DNA of 64,000 bases from Aerococcus mictus (GTDB taxonomy: Bacteria > Bacillota > Bacilli > Lactobacillales > Aerococcaceae). The DNA is taken from the NCBI RefSeq assembly GCF_003286595.3, contig NZ_CP132985.1:186001-250000 (forward strand). The letters run 5' to 3'. Within the stretch, counting starts at the first letter, position 1, and each line of letters starts with the position of its first letter. Positions 27,255 to 35,480 of this stretch are shown piece after piece. Below the pieces are notes generated by a model. It was not told the origin of the DNA. It saw nothing but the letters and a program-made list of their open reading frames with translations, and ran no database searches. The translations under genes and the position numbers were made by a program.

Positions 27255-28580
27255 GTGAAAGAAAATAAATGGGAGTTTTCTCAGCTGATCTCGGGAATTC
27301 TTTGGATATTAGCCGGGACCGCCTTTATCTTGTGGCAGGGACAGGCTTTATTAGGCTTGAATAGTTTGGTGGCTTGGGTCATTGGCTTACAAGGGATTTT
27401 TCGTATATTAGCCCAAGTGTTTTTTGACAAGAATGCTGGTGGGGCCAAGAACCGTATTTTTCAGCTCTTTGTTGCTTTAGGACAGGTTGTCGTCGCTTTT
27501 ATTATGCTGTCTTTCCCTATTTCATCGACCTACTTTTTGATGCGGGTGATTGGGATTTACCAACTATTAATGGGCTTGGTGTCCTTTGTAAGTTACTGCT
27601 TAATGCGGCTCGACCATGTGCCTGGCCGACTTAAGCGGCTCTTATTTGCCTTGGTCCATTTGATTTTTGCTTTGGCGAGTTTGTTTTTGCCTATCCAAGA
27701 CCATAATGTCCTCTTCTGGTTAGGCCTTTACCTGGTCTTCATTGGACTGACTTATATCTCTGATGCTAGGACCAGCTTGCCGAGTCGAAGTCAAGATCAG
27801 AAGATTAAGCGGCGCTTTCGTTTTCCAGTGTCTATTGTGTTTAACCTATTAGAGCCTAATCGTTTGGCCAATAAGTTAAATCATTTTATCCGTCAAGAGG
27901 TAGAAGATGAGCTGGCCTTTGGTACGGCTTATCAGGATTATATGGAAGAAAATGAGACTGGTGCGGTTGATAGCCTGCAAGTCTTGGTCCAAACCTCCAA
28001 TGCCCATCTAGACTTGATCGGTCATTTAAATATTGCCTACCATGGAACGGTTTATTCTTATGGTAATCACGACGTCGATTCGGGGCACTTGTTTCGTTCA
28101 ATTGGGGACGGCGTCTTATGTAAGATCGACCACCAAAAAAGCATTGAGTTTGAATTGGCCAATGGGATTACGATTTTTGAATATGATATTCAATTAAACC
28201 AGCGTCAAAAGGAAGCTTTGGAAGCCAAATTAGCTCAAATCGATGACTTACTCATTCCCTGGTCACCGAAAACTGAGAGTCAGTGGGATTCCTTTGGCGG
28301 ACGCTTAAAACGCGCCACCGATTGCGACATGTTTAAGTTTAAAGCCGGCCAGTATAAGACTTATTTTGTCTTTGGGAGTAATTGTGTCCTCTTCTGTGAT
28401 GAAATTATTGGTTCTATTGGCTTGGACCAATTTCTGATGGTGGGAGTGATGACTCCGGGGACCTATTTTGACTATTTTAATAAGCAATATGAGAAAGGCT
28501 CCACACCGGTCATTAATCGGAGAATTTATTCCACTGACTTATTGCAATTTACCCAGCTAGATAAATTGAAAGATCGATAA
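27255..28580 (+). CDS. HdeD-like (DUF308) membrane domain fused to a putative permuted papain-fold domain
   Basis: A 441-residue protein. The first 175 residues hold six hydrophobic helices in three pairs, like HdeD/DUF308. After a basic linker (SRSQDQKIKRRFRF), residues about 235-420 resemble permuted NlpC/P60-type enzymes (YiiX, Lnb/DUF4105): a His-containing strand AHLDLIGHLNIAYHG (His257), VYSYGNHD, and a Cys motif VFGSNCVLFCDEIIG (Cys377). That order, His then Cys, fits the permuted fold. Such domains hydrolyse or transfer acyl groups. GTG start with TAAGGAG upstream. It follows the glycosyltransferase by 50 nt and probably shares its transcript. The fold assignment is my inference. Confidence 0.6.
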   Translation: MKENKWEFSQLISGILWILAGTAFILWQGQALLGLNSLVAWVIGLQGIFRILAQVFFDKNAGGAKNRIFQLFVALGQVVVAFIMLSFPISSTYFLMRVIGIYQLLMGLVSFVSYCLMRLDHVPGRLKRLLFALVHLIFALASLFLPIQDHNVLFWLGLYLVFIGLTYISDARTSLPSRSQDQKIKRRFRFPVSIVFNLLEPNRLANKLNHFIRQEVEDELAFGTAYQDYMEENETGAVDSLQVLVQTSNAHLDLIGHLNIAYHGTVYSYGNHDVDSGHLFRSIGDGVLCKIDHQKSIEFELANGITIFEYDIQLNQRQKEALEAKLAQIDDLLIPWSPKTESQWDSFGGRLKRATDCDMFKFKAGQYKTYFVFGSNCVLFCDEIIGSIGLDQFLMVGVMTPGTYFDYFNKQYEKGSTPVINRRIYSTDLLQFTQLDKLKDR

Positions 28581-28596
28581 ATCAGTCTAGAGAGAC

Positions 28597-28632
28597 AAAC
28601 AAGCTAAGCCTTAGGGCCCGGCTTGTTTTTTA
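28597..28632 (+). terminator. terminator of the sulfoquinovose operon
   Basis: AAACAAGC (28597-28604) pairs with GCTTGTTT (28621-28628) and ends in a T-run. Confidence 0.7.
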
Positions 28633-28678
28633 ATGCTTGAATCGCTAAGCTTAAGGGAGTAGAGAAAGGGTGGCATGT

Positions 28679-29296
28679 ATGGAAGAAGATAAATTAGTTG
28701 AGATTGCTATCGAATTACAAAGTATTGCCCAGGCCGGCTTGCATTACGGGCGGGATGATTTCGACCGGGAACGTTATCAAAGGATTCGCGATATTGCGGC
28801 AGAGATTATGGCTGAGAAAGCTCAGCTCAATTGGCAAGAAGTCCAAGACCTCTTTTGTGGGGATGAGGGTTATCAAACCCCGAAAGTGGATACTCGGGCA
28901 GCTATTATCCAAGATGATGAGATTTTATTAGTGAAGGAACGCAATGGTCTATGGTCCTTACCTGGCGGCTGGTGTGAGATGAATATGTCTCCCATGGAAA
29001 ATACCATCAAGGAGGCCCAGGAAGAAGCTGGGCGTAAGGTGAGGGTGAAGTCGGTCATCGCTGTCCAAGACCGCGACAAACATAACCAACCGCCTTATGC
29101 TTATAGCATTGTAAAAATATTTTATCTGTGTGAGGACTTGGGTGGTCATTACCAAGAGAATATTGAAACCAGTGCCAGTCAGTATTTTAAAGCCGACCAA
29201 TTGCCGGAACTGGACCCAGAACGAACTACCGCAGAACAAATTGCTATGTGTTTTCAAGCTTACCAAAGTGAGAACTGGCAGACCCAGTTTGATTAA
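28679..29296 (+). CDS. Nudix hydrolase with N-terminal NUDIX_N domain
   Basis: A 205-residue protein. The N-terminal helical region (about 1-60, LVEIAIELQSIAQAGLHYGRDDFDRERYQRI) is the hydrolase N domain seen in ADP-ribose/NAD-related Nudix enzymes. The Nudix box is GGWCEMNMSPMENTIKEAQEEAG, keeping the catalytic EAQEEAG end, while the first box Glu is Met, as in some members of this subgroup. It probably cleaves a nucleoside diphosphate derivative. The frame is open from 28670, but ATG 28679 has AGAAAGGG 8 nt upstream. The next gene starts 41 nt on. Confidence 0.85.
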   Translation: MEEDKLVEIAIELQSIAQAGLHYGRDDFDRERYQRIRDIAAEIMAEKAQLNWQEVQDLFCGDEGYQTPKVDTRAAIIQDDEILLVKERNGLWSLPGGWCEMNMSPMENTIKEAQEEAGRKVRVKSVIAVQDRDKHNQPPYAYSIVKIFYLCEDLGGHYQENIETSASQYFKADQLPELDPERTTAEQIAMCFQAYQSENWQTQFD

Positions 29297-29337
29297 TTCA
29301 GAGAGAATATAGTTGAAGTAAGAAGGGAGTGAGGGGA

Positions 29338-29640
29338 ATGATGCCTTATAAAAATCCTAGTCCAGGTAAGATTAAAAACGCCCACCCACTCTTAGTGACT
29401 TGTATGCAGTGTAAACATGATCTCTGTGTTTACTGGAAGGTTGGCCGTGGTAATCTGATCAAATTACAAATTTACCGGATTATTGAGTCAGCGTATGACT
29501 TTGGCCGGCGTGACAATGCCTTATTATGTCCGTACTGTCAGGAACAGCTGGGCTCCTTGAGTGAACATAAGGGCCGGCCGTGTTATTTCTTGCATCGGGG
29601 GCGAGTACAGACCAAACGTTTGCAGCGTTATAAATGCTAG
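29338..29640 (+). CDS. small zinc-ribbon-like protein
   Basis: A 100-residue basic protein with two Cys pairs, TCMQCKHDLC and LLCPYCQEQLG, spaced as in a zinc ribbon, and a strongly basic C-terminus (RGRVQTKRLQRYKC). I do not recognise a named family; nucleic-acid binding is a guess. It follows the Nudix gene by 41 nt with GGGAGTGAGGGG upstream, so the two may be co-transcribed. Confidence 0.65.
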   Translation: MMPYKNPSPGKIKNAHPLLVTCMQCKHDLCVYWKVGRGNLIKLQIYRIIESAYDFGRRDNALLCPYCQEQLGSLSEHKGRPCYFLHRGRVQTKRLQRYKC

Positions 29641-29721
29641 CCAAAACTGTTGTCTTTTTGTTATGATAAAATAAAAGTAAATGAAATTGGGTAGGTTAGG
29701 AATTACAAAGCTTGAAGTTAT

Positions 29722-29735
29722 AGGGATCTTTTAGT
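29722..29735 (+). promoter_or_regulatory. leader-proximal motif of CRISPR array 1
   Basis: AGGGATCTTTTAGT directly precedes the first repeat and is identical at 13 of 14 positions to the sequence before array 3 (48591-48604). It is probably read by the Cas1-Cas2 integrase at the leader end. Confidence 0.6.
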
Positions 29736-30068
29736 CTTTTTCCCGCACACGCGGGGGTGATCCTATTAGAAAGGAATTAAGGAATGACACCAGGAGCTTT
29801 TTCCCGCACACGCGGGGGTGATCCTATATGGTGACGATGTATTAGTTTTCAGTAAAGCTTTTTCCCGCACACGCGGGGGTGATCCCTATGAAACATGGAA
29901 CGTTATGATGTGGATTTACTTTTTCCCGCACACGCGGGGGTGATCCTGAATTACCTATTAACTCTTGAAAACCAATACGCTTTTTCCCGCACACGCGGGG
30001 GTGATCCGGACCGCTAAGATCCCCATTTTGCAATACCTTACTTTTTCCCGCACACGCGGGGGTGGTAA
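29736..30068 (+). CRISPR. CRISPR array 1, type I-E, 6 repeats and 5 spacers
   Basis: 28-nt repeats start at 29736, 29797, 29858, 29919, 29980 and 30041, exactly 61 nt apart with 33-nt spacers (29/32 if the PAM-derived base is counted in the repeat). Hairpin core CCCGCACACGCGGG. The last repeat is degenerate at its 3' end (GGTGGTAA instead of GGTGATCC), so the leader is on the left and the array reads along the plus strand. It lacks its own cas genes and probably uses the I-E set at 39-48.6 kb. It differs from array 3 by a C for T in the stem. Confidence 0.97.
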
Positions 30069-30127
30069 TCGAAATGGTGCTTTACTTACAAGCGTATTAT
30101 ATGATGATAGAAAGTAGGTAAGAATTA

Positions 30128-30310
30128 ATGACAGAAGATAAGAAAAGACCTCGTGGCCGCCCAGCAACAGGGCGGAAGCGCTATAAAACTTTGAATATGA
30201 AATTCACGGAAGAAGAAAGAATGTACTTAAAAAATCAAGCAAAAATACATGATCTTACCTTATCTGACTATTTTCTAACAATAGCCAAGGAATATGAAAA
30301 GAAGCATTAG
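30128..30310 (+). CDS. small ribbon-helix-helix-like DNA-binding protein
   Basis: A 60-residue, very basic protein. The N-terminus has AT-hook-like RPRGRPATGRKR, followed by a strand and two helices (TLNMKFTEEERMYLKNQAKIH, LTLSDYFLTIA) as in ribbon-helix-helix repressors and antitoxin DNA-binding parts. It starts 60 nt after the degenerate last repeat of array 1 with AGTAGGTAAG upstream and is followed by a terminator, so it forms a one-gene unit with no toxin partner. The target is unknown. Confidence 0.6.
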   Translation: MTEDKKRPRGRPATGRKRYKTLNMKFTEEERMYLKNQAKIHDLTLSDYFLTIAKEYEKKH

Positions 30311-30360
30311 CTGTTAGATTTTTCCGCGCTTATTTGGAAATTGATAAAATTTGATTCAAT

Positions 30361-30388
30361 AGAGGCTTTAAAGAAGTCTCTTTTTTAT
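30361..30388 (+). terminator. terminator after the RHH-like gene
   Basis: AGAGGCTT/AAGTCTCT stem plus TTTTTT. Confidence 0.6.
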
Positions 30389-30451
30389 TAGGCTTGATCA
30401 TTTTTTCTTTTGAAATCTTCAGCTCCAATTATCCAAGCTTAGTAATGAACA

Positions 30452-30460
30452 TGCTATAAT
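30452..30460 (+). promoter_or_regulatory. extended -10 promoter of the SLOG/PRTase operon
   Basis: TGCTATAAT, a perfect TATAAT with TG extension, 93 nt before the SLOG gene. The leader of about 85 nt contains no obvious riboswitch. Confidence 0.6.
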
Positions 30461-30553
30461 ATAAAAGTAAAATAAGTTTATCATCCTTTCCTGTGCTAGG
30501 GAGGAGATTTAAAGCAAATAGGCATCATTGTAAACTTTAGGAGGTAGTAGCTT

Positions 30554-31267
30554 ATGGCTGAATCTACTCGGAGTGTTTTCATATCTGGGTCGAGAACGCA
30601 AAACCAATTATCCCAAGAAGTACTAGATTCTATTGACACAATTATTGACCAAGGCATAAAGATTAACCTAGGGGATTCCAACAAGGGGGTCGATAAGGAG
30701 GTGGCTGACTTACTTCGACTCGAAAATTATCAGGCGGTTGAAATCTTCACCATTAATCAAAAGCCACGGATTGCCATTGAAAAGGACTGGAAGGTCCGCT
30801 ATGTTCATCCTGATGACAAACTTAATGGCCAAGAGCAACAAATGATGAAAGACCGGCAAATGGTCAATGACTCCCATTGGGGCTTAGCGATTTTTGACCC
30901 TATCAAGAAGAACCGTTTTGGCGCCCTGCAGGTTTCTTCCGGCACCCTAAGGAACACGATTCAGATGCTCTTGCAAGGCAAGTCGGTGAAGTTTTTTTAT
31001 GTCTTTGAGAATGCTATGCGCTATCACAATTTAAAGGGCCAGGACGGGCTCATGCAATTAGAAACATTGATTAATAGCTACCAAGAGGAGAAATTGACTG
31101 GAGAAGAAACAGACTTAATTCTCTCCTCTCGCGGTGTAAATACAAACGACCATCCCGCTACAATCAAGCGCAATAAAATTTTTAGCAAATTTACTAATTT
31201 ATTACAAAGCGAACTTCAATTGACGGATAGTGAAGATTCTGATTTTCAACAAACGACGCTTTTTTAG
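30554..31267 (+). CDS. SLOG-superfamily (YspA/DprA-like Rossmann) protein with C-terminal clamp-like peptide
   Basis: A 237-residue protein. VFISGSRTQNQL near the start and NLGDSNKGVDKEVADLL (about residues 38-54) form the G-S-R and GxxxGxD nucleotide-binding pair of SLOG proteins such as YspA/YpsA, LOG and DprA. Later RQMVNDSHWGLAIFDP and ALQVSSGTLRNTIQMLLQGKS fit the rest of the Rossmann sheet. The acidic C-terminus ends QTTLF, matching the QxxLF sliding-clamp-binding pentapeptide at the very end of the chain. AGGAGGT lies 8 nt before the ATG. The PRTase gene begins 18 nt later. No characterised homologue comes to mind. Confidence 0.75.
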   Translation: MAESTRSVFISGSRTQNQLSQEVLDSIDTIIDQGIKINLGDSNKGVDKEVADLLRLENYQAVEIFTINQKPRIAIEKDWKVRYVHPDDKLNGQEQQMMKDRQMVNDSHWGLAIFDPIKKNRFGALQVSSGTLRNTIQMLLQGKSVKFFYVFENAMRYHNLKGQDGLMQLETLINSYQEEKLTGEETDLILSSRGVNTNDHPATIKRNKIFSKFTNLLQSELQLTDSEDSDFQQTTLF

Positions 31268-31285
31268 TCTAGAAAGGCTACCATT

Positions 31286-32362
31286 ATGACAGTGAATCAA
31301 GCAGAAAAACTAAAGCATATTCATCCCATTGAAGAAATTACCGATTTTGAGGCTTATTATCTGGATTGGTATAAGGACAAAATCATTGAGGATAGAGGTC
31401 CAGAGCATACCGACATTGGCAAGTGCGTTTATCAATTAAAATATGTATATACGCCGCAAATGTGTCAGCCCTATAGTGATTTACCCAACTGGCTGGAGGA
31501 AGCTTATATGGAAGAGTTAATCAAATTAGCGGATTTTGTCGTCCAAGGGCTTAAAGAAATTGACCTTGCCTTTGATTTCATTATTCCGGCTCCTTCTTTC
31601 AATCCGAGGACAGAATTTAATCCTCATGGGCAAGTGAAATTTATCTATGATTTAGTCAATGTTCTCTCTGCAAAATTAGGACTTCCCTACCACAAACGCT
31701 GTCTCTTTAAAAAAGATAATGTGACGGCAAAAGATAGCATCGTCAGCAGTGAAAATTTCGCAGCAAGCAGTATTCGACTCCCTAAAAATTTTTCCAGCCA
31801 TTCAAGAACTGGTTCAGCGCAACCGATTGGCTTAGTGATTGATGATCTCTTTGAAAGAGGGGACACGGCTAAGATTTCGCTGGGGTTGTTAAAGGCGAAG
31901 AACCCGGGAATGCAATTTAAATTTTTATCCTGTACTAAGAATAAATACCATGGCCTAGGGAAGAAGGTTCAAGTGAAAATCTCTTCTTTCCAAGAGTTTA
32001 CCGCAAAAAATGACAGTCAATTTATTAAATTAAAAGTTGTTTCTCCTGGCGAATTTCAGGGCAAGATAGTCCGTGTATTTTCTGATAATGCGGGTTATGA
32101 CATCTTTAAAGAACAGCTGGTAAAACATAATACAAATCCCTATAATAATATCTCTTTCCCAGTTGACCCGACCTTTAATATCAAGATTAAGGAAGGAAAG
32201 GGTGGCTATATCGACTTTTTTGGCCTCTTAGATAGTCCCCAAGAGCCAAGCAATCAACCCCTTGACCTTGCCCCACACGTTGATTTTAATCCTGCCCCTA
32301 ACTTTGATCCTTCCCCTGTTCCTGACCCGGATCCCTATTTTGACTTTGACCTACCTTTTTAG
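31286..32362 (+). CDS. ComF-like phosphoribosyltransferase with an SSB-like acidic C-terminal tail
   Basis: A 358-residue protein. FDFIIPAPSFNP (about 96-107) and the PRPP loop IGLVIDDLFERGDTAKIS (181-198) are type I phosphoribosyltransferase features, closest in layout to ComFC. A C-terminal beta-rich segment follows. The last 40 residues are proline-rich, carry no Lys or Arg, and end PYFDFDLPF, which copies the acidic tip of single-stranded-DNA-binding protein (DDDLPF or DDDIPF). The start has a GAAAGGCTACC context. Co-transcribed with the SLOG gene. PRTase and SLOG folds are also those of competence factors ComFC and DprA. Confidence 0.75.
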   Translation: MTVNQAEKLKHIHPIEEITDFEAYYLDWYKDKIIEDRGPEHTDIGKCVYQLKYVYTPQMCQPYSDLPNWLEEAYMEELIKLADFVVQGLKEIDLAFDFIIPAPSFNPRTEFNPHGQVKFIYDLVNVLSAKLGLPYHKRCLFKKDNVTAKDSIVSSENFAASSIRLPKNFSSHSRTGSAQPIGLVIDDLFERGDTAKISLGLLKAKNPGMQFKFLSCTKNKYHGLGKKVQVKISSFQEFTAKNDSQFIKLKVVSPGEFQGKIVRVFSDNAGYDIFKEQLVKHNTNPYNNISFPVDPTFNIKIKEGKGGYIDFFGLLDSPQEPSNQPLDLAPHVDFNPAPNFDPSPVPDPDPYFDFDLPF

Positions 32363-32370
32363 TAAAGGAC

Positions 32371-32411
32371 AAGAGTTCGCTAGTTCGTTGATAGTGAGCT
32401 CTTTTTTATTG
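32371..32411 (+). terminator. terminator of the SLOG/PRTase operon
   Basis: Imperfect hairpin (AAGAGTTCGCT with AGTGAGCTCTT) followed by six T residues. Confidence 0.55.
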
Positions 32412-32503
32412 CTTTAGGGCTCTGTCAATTAGGCTTTTATTACTATAAAAGTACCGGATTTAGTATAATTAAACTGAATAAGTAAACGAAGGCGGTGGAG
32501 CTC

Positions 32504-32848
32504 ATGGAAGAGGATTCTAATCATTTTCAAAAGCGCAGGCACTTTATCCGCTCGCTGTGGCAGAGAGACCGATATTTCTGTCTGGCGGCAATCATCTTAG
32601 AAATTGTCTTTGTAGTGATTATGGTAGAATTTACAGTCAATCCTTCCTGGTCGATTACCCTAGTTTTTCTATTTTTAATTTGGCTGCTTTTAACTGCTTT
32701 TGTCAATGGTTCCTTACTAGTGCGGAATGCGCCTAAAGGGCACTATTGGCACCGGGTGGGCAACATCTTGATAGAAAAATCCATTGAAGCCCTTTTGGTG
32801 GGCTTAGTGGCTGCAGGAGCGATTATGATTTTAACGATGGCTAGTTAA
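32504..32848 (+). CDS. small integral membrane protein
   Basis: A 114-residue protein with three hydrophobic helices (about 27-47, 52-72 and 92-112) and a basic N-terminal cytoplasmic segment (KRRHFIRSLWQRDR). I do not recognise the family. An in-frame GTG at 32495 is possible, but ATG 32504 is better spaced from the GAAGGCGGTGGA site. Single-gene unit. Confidence 0.65.
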   Translation: MEEDSNHFQKRRHFIRSLWQRDRYFCLAAIILEIVFVVIMVEFTVNPSWSITLVFLFLIWLLLTAFVNGSLLVRNAPKGHYWHRVGNILIEKSIEALLVGLVAAGAIMILTMAS

Positions 32849-32957
32849 GTAAACTTAGTAAAAAATATCGTCTTGAGCGGGAAACTATTATCAGTTTTGT
32901 CCCTCTTATATAATAAGAGAGTAAGAAGACGTGAATTTAACCAAGAGGAGGGCTTTT

Positions 32958-33815
32958 ATGACAACCGTTTATGCCAAAGATTATGATTATCCTGCTGAGA
33001 GTGGTCGCTATCAGTTAGTGATTTCCCAGTCTTGTCCCTTTGCCCAAAGAACCGATATTGTGCGCTCTTTGTTAGGATTGGAGCAAGTGATCGGAAAATC
33101 AGTCACCTCACCGATTAAGACAGATAAAATTTGGGACTTTTCCAACCAAGCAGGTAATAAAGATGCTGTCTTAGGAGTGGAATATTTAAGTGAGCTTTAT
33201 CATAATACTGATCCCGATTATGATGGGCCTTATTCAGTGCCGGCCTTAGTTGACTTGACCACTAAAAAGGTGGTCAACCAAGAATCTTTAGATATTATCA
33301 AAGATTTTGCTTGTCGTTTTAAGGCCCTAGGGACGGGTCAAGTGGAGGACTTATATCCCCAAGACCAAGCCCAAGCAATTGACCAAAGCTTTGACTGGAT
33401 TGGCGCTGATCTCATTGGAGCTCCAGCGAAGGCCCACCAAGCCAATAATCAGGCAGAATACGAACAATATGCCGACCAATTCTTTGACCGACTAACAGAA
33501 ATCGACCAGGTCTTAGCTGACCAGGATTATTTAGTGGGCGACCACTTGACCCTAGCGGATGTGGTTCTCTACACCCCCTTAGTTCGTTTTGATACCACTT
33601 ATTACACGGCCTTTCAGGTCAATAAGTACCGCTTAAGTGACTTCCCCAATTTATGGAGTCATTTACAGAAATTACACCAAATTCCTGCCTTCCAGCAATC
33701 GACTAACTTTCAAGCCATCAAGGAAGGTACCTACCTGGGTAAGAATGGGCGCGATTCCTTTGGTAAAGAAATTCTCCCCCAAGGGCCAGTTTTGGATATG
33801 TGGGAAGTGAAATAA
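32958..33815 (+). CDS. glutathionyl-hydroquinone reductase (Xi-class GST, YqjG/ECM4 family)
   Basis: A 285-residue glutathione transferase-fold enzyme. The catalytic Cys is in SQSCPFAQR, with PYSVPALVDL cis-Pro and NQESLDI glutathione-binding motifs, and the C-terminal helical domain has LVGDHLTLADVVLYTPLVRFD. Xi-class enzymes reduce glutathionyl-hydroquinones. Many Lactobacillales import rather than make glutathione. The frame is open from 32931; ATG 32958 follows AGAGGAGG at 8 nt. Confidence 0.88.
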   Translation: MTTVYAKDYDYPAESGRYQLVISQSCPFAQRTDIVRSLLGLEQVIGKSVTSPIKTDKIWDFSNQAGNKDAVLGVEYLSELYHNTDPDYDGPYSVPALVDLTTKKVVNQESLDIIKDFACRFKALGTGQVEDLYPQDQAQAIDQSFDWIGADLIGAPAKAHQANNQAEYEQYADQFFDRLTEIDQVLADQDYLVGDHLTLADVVLYTPLVRFDTTYYTAFQVNKYRLSDFPNLWSHLQKLHQIPAFQQSTNFQAIKEGTYLGKNGRDSFGKEILPQGPVLDMWEVK

Positions 33816-33833
33816 GGCATTCATGACCATAAG

Positions 33834-33882
33834 AAAATAGCGCATCTCGCCTCTACGTAAAGGTCAGATGCGCTATTTTTTT
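33834..33882. terminator. bidirectional terminator
   Basis: AAAATAGCGCATCT/AGATGCGCTATTTT with T-runs on both sides; it touches the brnQ2 stop. Confidence 0.8.
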
Positions 33883-35230
33883 ACTGTTTGCTTTTACTTA
33901 TCTTTTGCCCTATTAAACAAAGAACAATGGTTAACGTAGCTGGGAGGAGCCAGGCGAAGCCGAGGTCGAAGAAGGGCAGGTAATGACTGGCCCATTGAGT
34001 TAGACTACTTCCCAGGGCGCTTTGGCTAATAAAATCAGGCGAAGCCTTGATAAAGTCTAAGCAGGCTGGGATGAAGGTCACCGCCATAGAAATTTGGTAG
34101 AGAGCGGGACTTTGCCAGCGATTGGGCAGCAGACTGAGTAAGATTAACACACAAGCCAAAGGATAAAGTAACATCAATACTGGCAGGGATAGGGATAGAA
34201 TCGCTTCAAAACCGATATTGGCCACCAGAAAGGCTAATAGGCAGGCGATAATGGTCCAGTGATGTTGCTTGAGATTAAAAAAGTGAAATTTAGCAAAGGT
34301 TTCTGCTAGAGCTACCACTAAGCCAATGGCGGTCTTTAAACAAGCGACGGTGATCATCACTGCCAAGAGGACCTGCCCCGCTAAACCAAAATAGTGACGG
34401 GTAATCAGCGACAAAGCCTGGCCACCGTTTACGGATAGGGGGATAAATTGTAAGCTGTGGGTGCCAAGTAAGGCTAGGGCAATATAGATGAAAGCCATTA
34501 AGAGAATACTTAGGCTGCCCGACGTCATCACTTCTCGGGAGATTTGCCGAGGTTGTTGAATGCCAAATTCACGAATCGATTGAATAATAATAATCCCAAA
34601 GGCTAGCCCGGCTAAGCTATCCATGGTGTTATAACCTTCTAATAAACCCATGGCTAAAGGGGCCATCTGGTAGGCTGGGGTAGGATAGAGCACCTGGCGA
34701 AAGCTACCCGTGTCAAATAGGGCTCTAATTAAGATTACTGCCAACAAGATGAGAAAGGCTGGGGTTAAGTATTTTCCCACCCATTCAATGATCTTGGAAG
34801 AGCGTAAACTAAAGAAAAGGACCAAAAGGAAGAAGAGCGCCGAATATAGGAACAGGGCGGGAGTTTCTAAGTGGTCAGGGACAAAATCAGTGATGCCGAC
34901 CTCGTAGGACACGGTGGCTAAACGCGGTGTGGCAAAGAGTGGCCCAATGGTAAGGTAGAGGGCAATGGTAAAGAAATAGGCAAAGGGGCGGTTGACCTTA
35001 TTGGCGATTTGGAAGACAGATTCCGTTTCCGAAAAGCCCATGGCCGCAATGGCGAGTAAGGGTAAGCCGACCGCCGTAATATTAAAACCGGTCACGGCCA
35101 GTCCCACATTGCCAGCGGCTTGTTGACCTAAGGAGACGGGAAAGATAATATTACCGGCTCCAAAAAAAAGGCCAAAGAGCATGAGAGCGATGATCAGCCG
35201 CTCTTTCCAATTTAAAGCAATTTTAGACAT
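33881..35230 (-). CDS. brnQ: branched-chain amino acid:cation symporter BrnQ (copy 2)
   Basis: A 449-residue paralogue of 20403-21722, with the same N-terminal LMLFGLFFGAGNIIFPVSLGQ hallmark and EGYNTMDSLAGLAFGIII segment. The frame stays open to 35302, but ATG 35230 with GAGGAA upstream starts exactly where family proteins start (MSKIALNWKERL). Two divergent copies may differ in affinity or specificity among Leu, Ile and Val. The 250-nt gap to 35480 holds the two divergent promoters, which I cannot place exactly. Confidence 0.9.
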   Translation of the reverse strand: MSKIALNWKERLIIALMLFGLFFGAGNIIFPVSLGQQAAGNVGLAVTGFNITAVGLPLLAIAAMGFSETESVFQIANKVNRPFAYFFTIALYLTIGPLFATPRLATVSYEVGITDFVPDHLETPALFLYSALFFLLVLFFSLRSSKIIEWVGKYLTPAFLILLAVILIRALFDTGSFRQVLYPTPAYQMAPLAMGLLEGYNTMDSLAGLAFGIIIIQSIREFGIQQPRQISREVMTSGSLSILLMAFIYIALALLGTHSLQFIPLSVNGGQALSLITRHYFGLAGQVLLAVMITVACLKTAIGLVVALAETFAKFHFFNLKQHHWTIIACLLAFLVANIGFEAILSLSLPVLMLLYPLACVLILLSLLPNRWQSPALYQISMAVTFIPACLDFIKASPDFISQSALGSSLTQWASHYLPFFDLGFAWLLPATLTIVLCLIGQKISKSKQ

Positions 35231-35480
35231 AGATAATTCCTCGTTTCTAACATTGAGGATTATAGCATTAAAGCCACTTGGCTGAACAGTAAGAAAGTAC
35301 AAAATCCTGAGATAATTGCTATATTGCGCTTGAAGATTAGTGCTAGTGGAGTTTGAGTATATTGGATCATTTCTGTTTTTGTTTGAAAGAGCTCAATGTG
35401 GAATTGGTTTTGGAAGAAGTTATTATAGCCAAAGCCTAATTTTCATAGTACTATTATTAAAAAGTGAAAGAGGCGATTTT

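Noticed and set aside
29842..30167. Minus-strand frames across array 1 containing PPRVREK units
   Set aside because: Same artefact from array 1 repeats.
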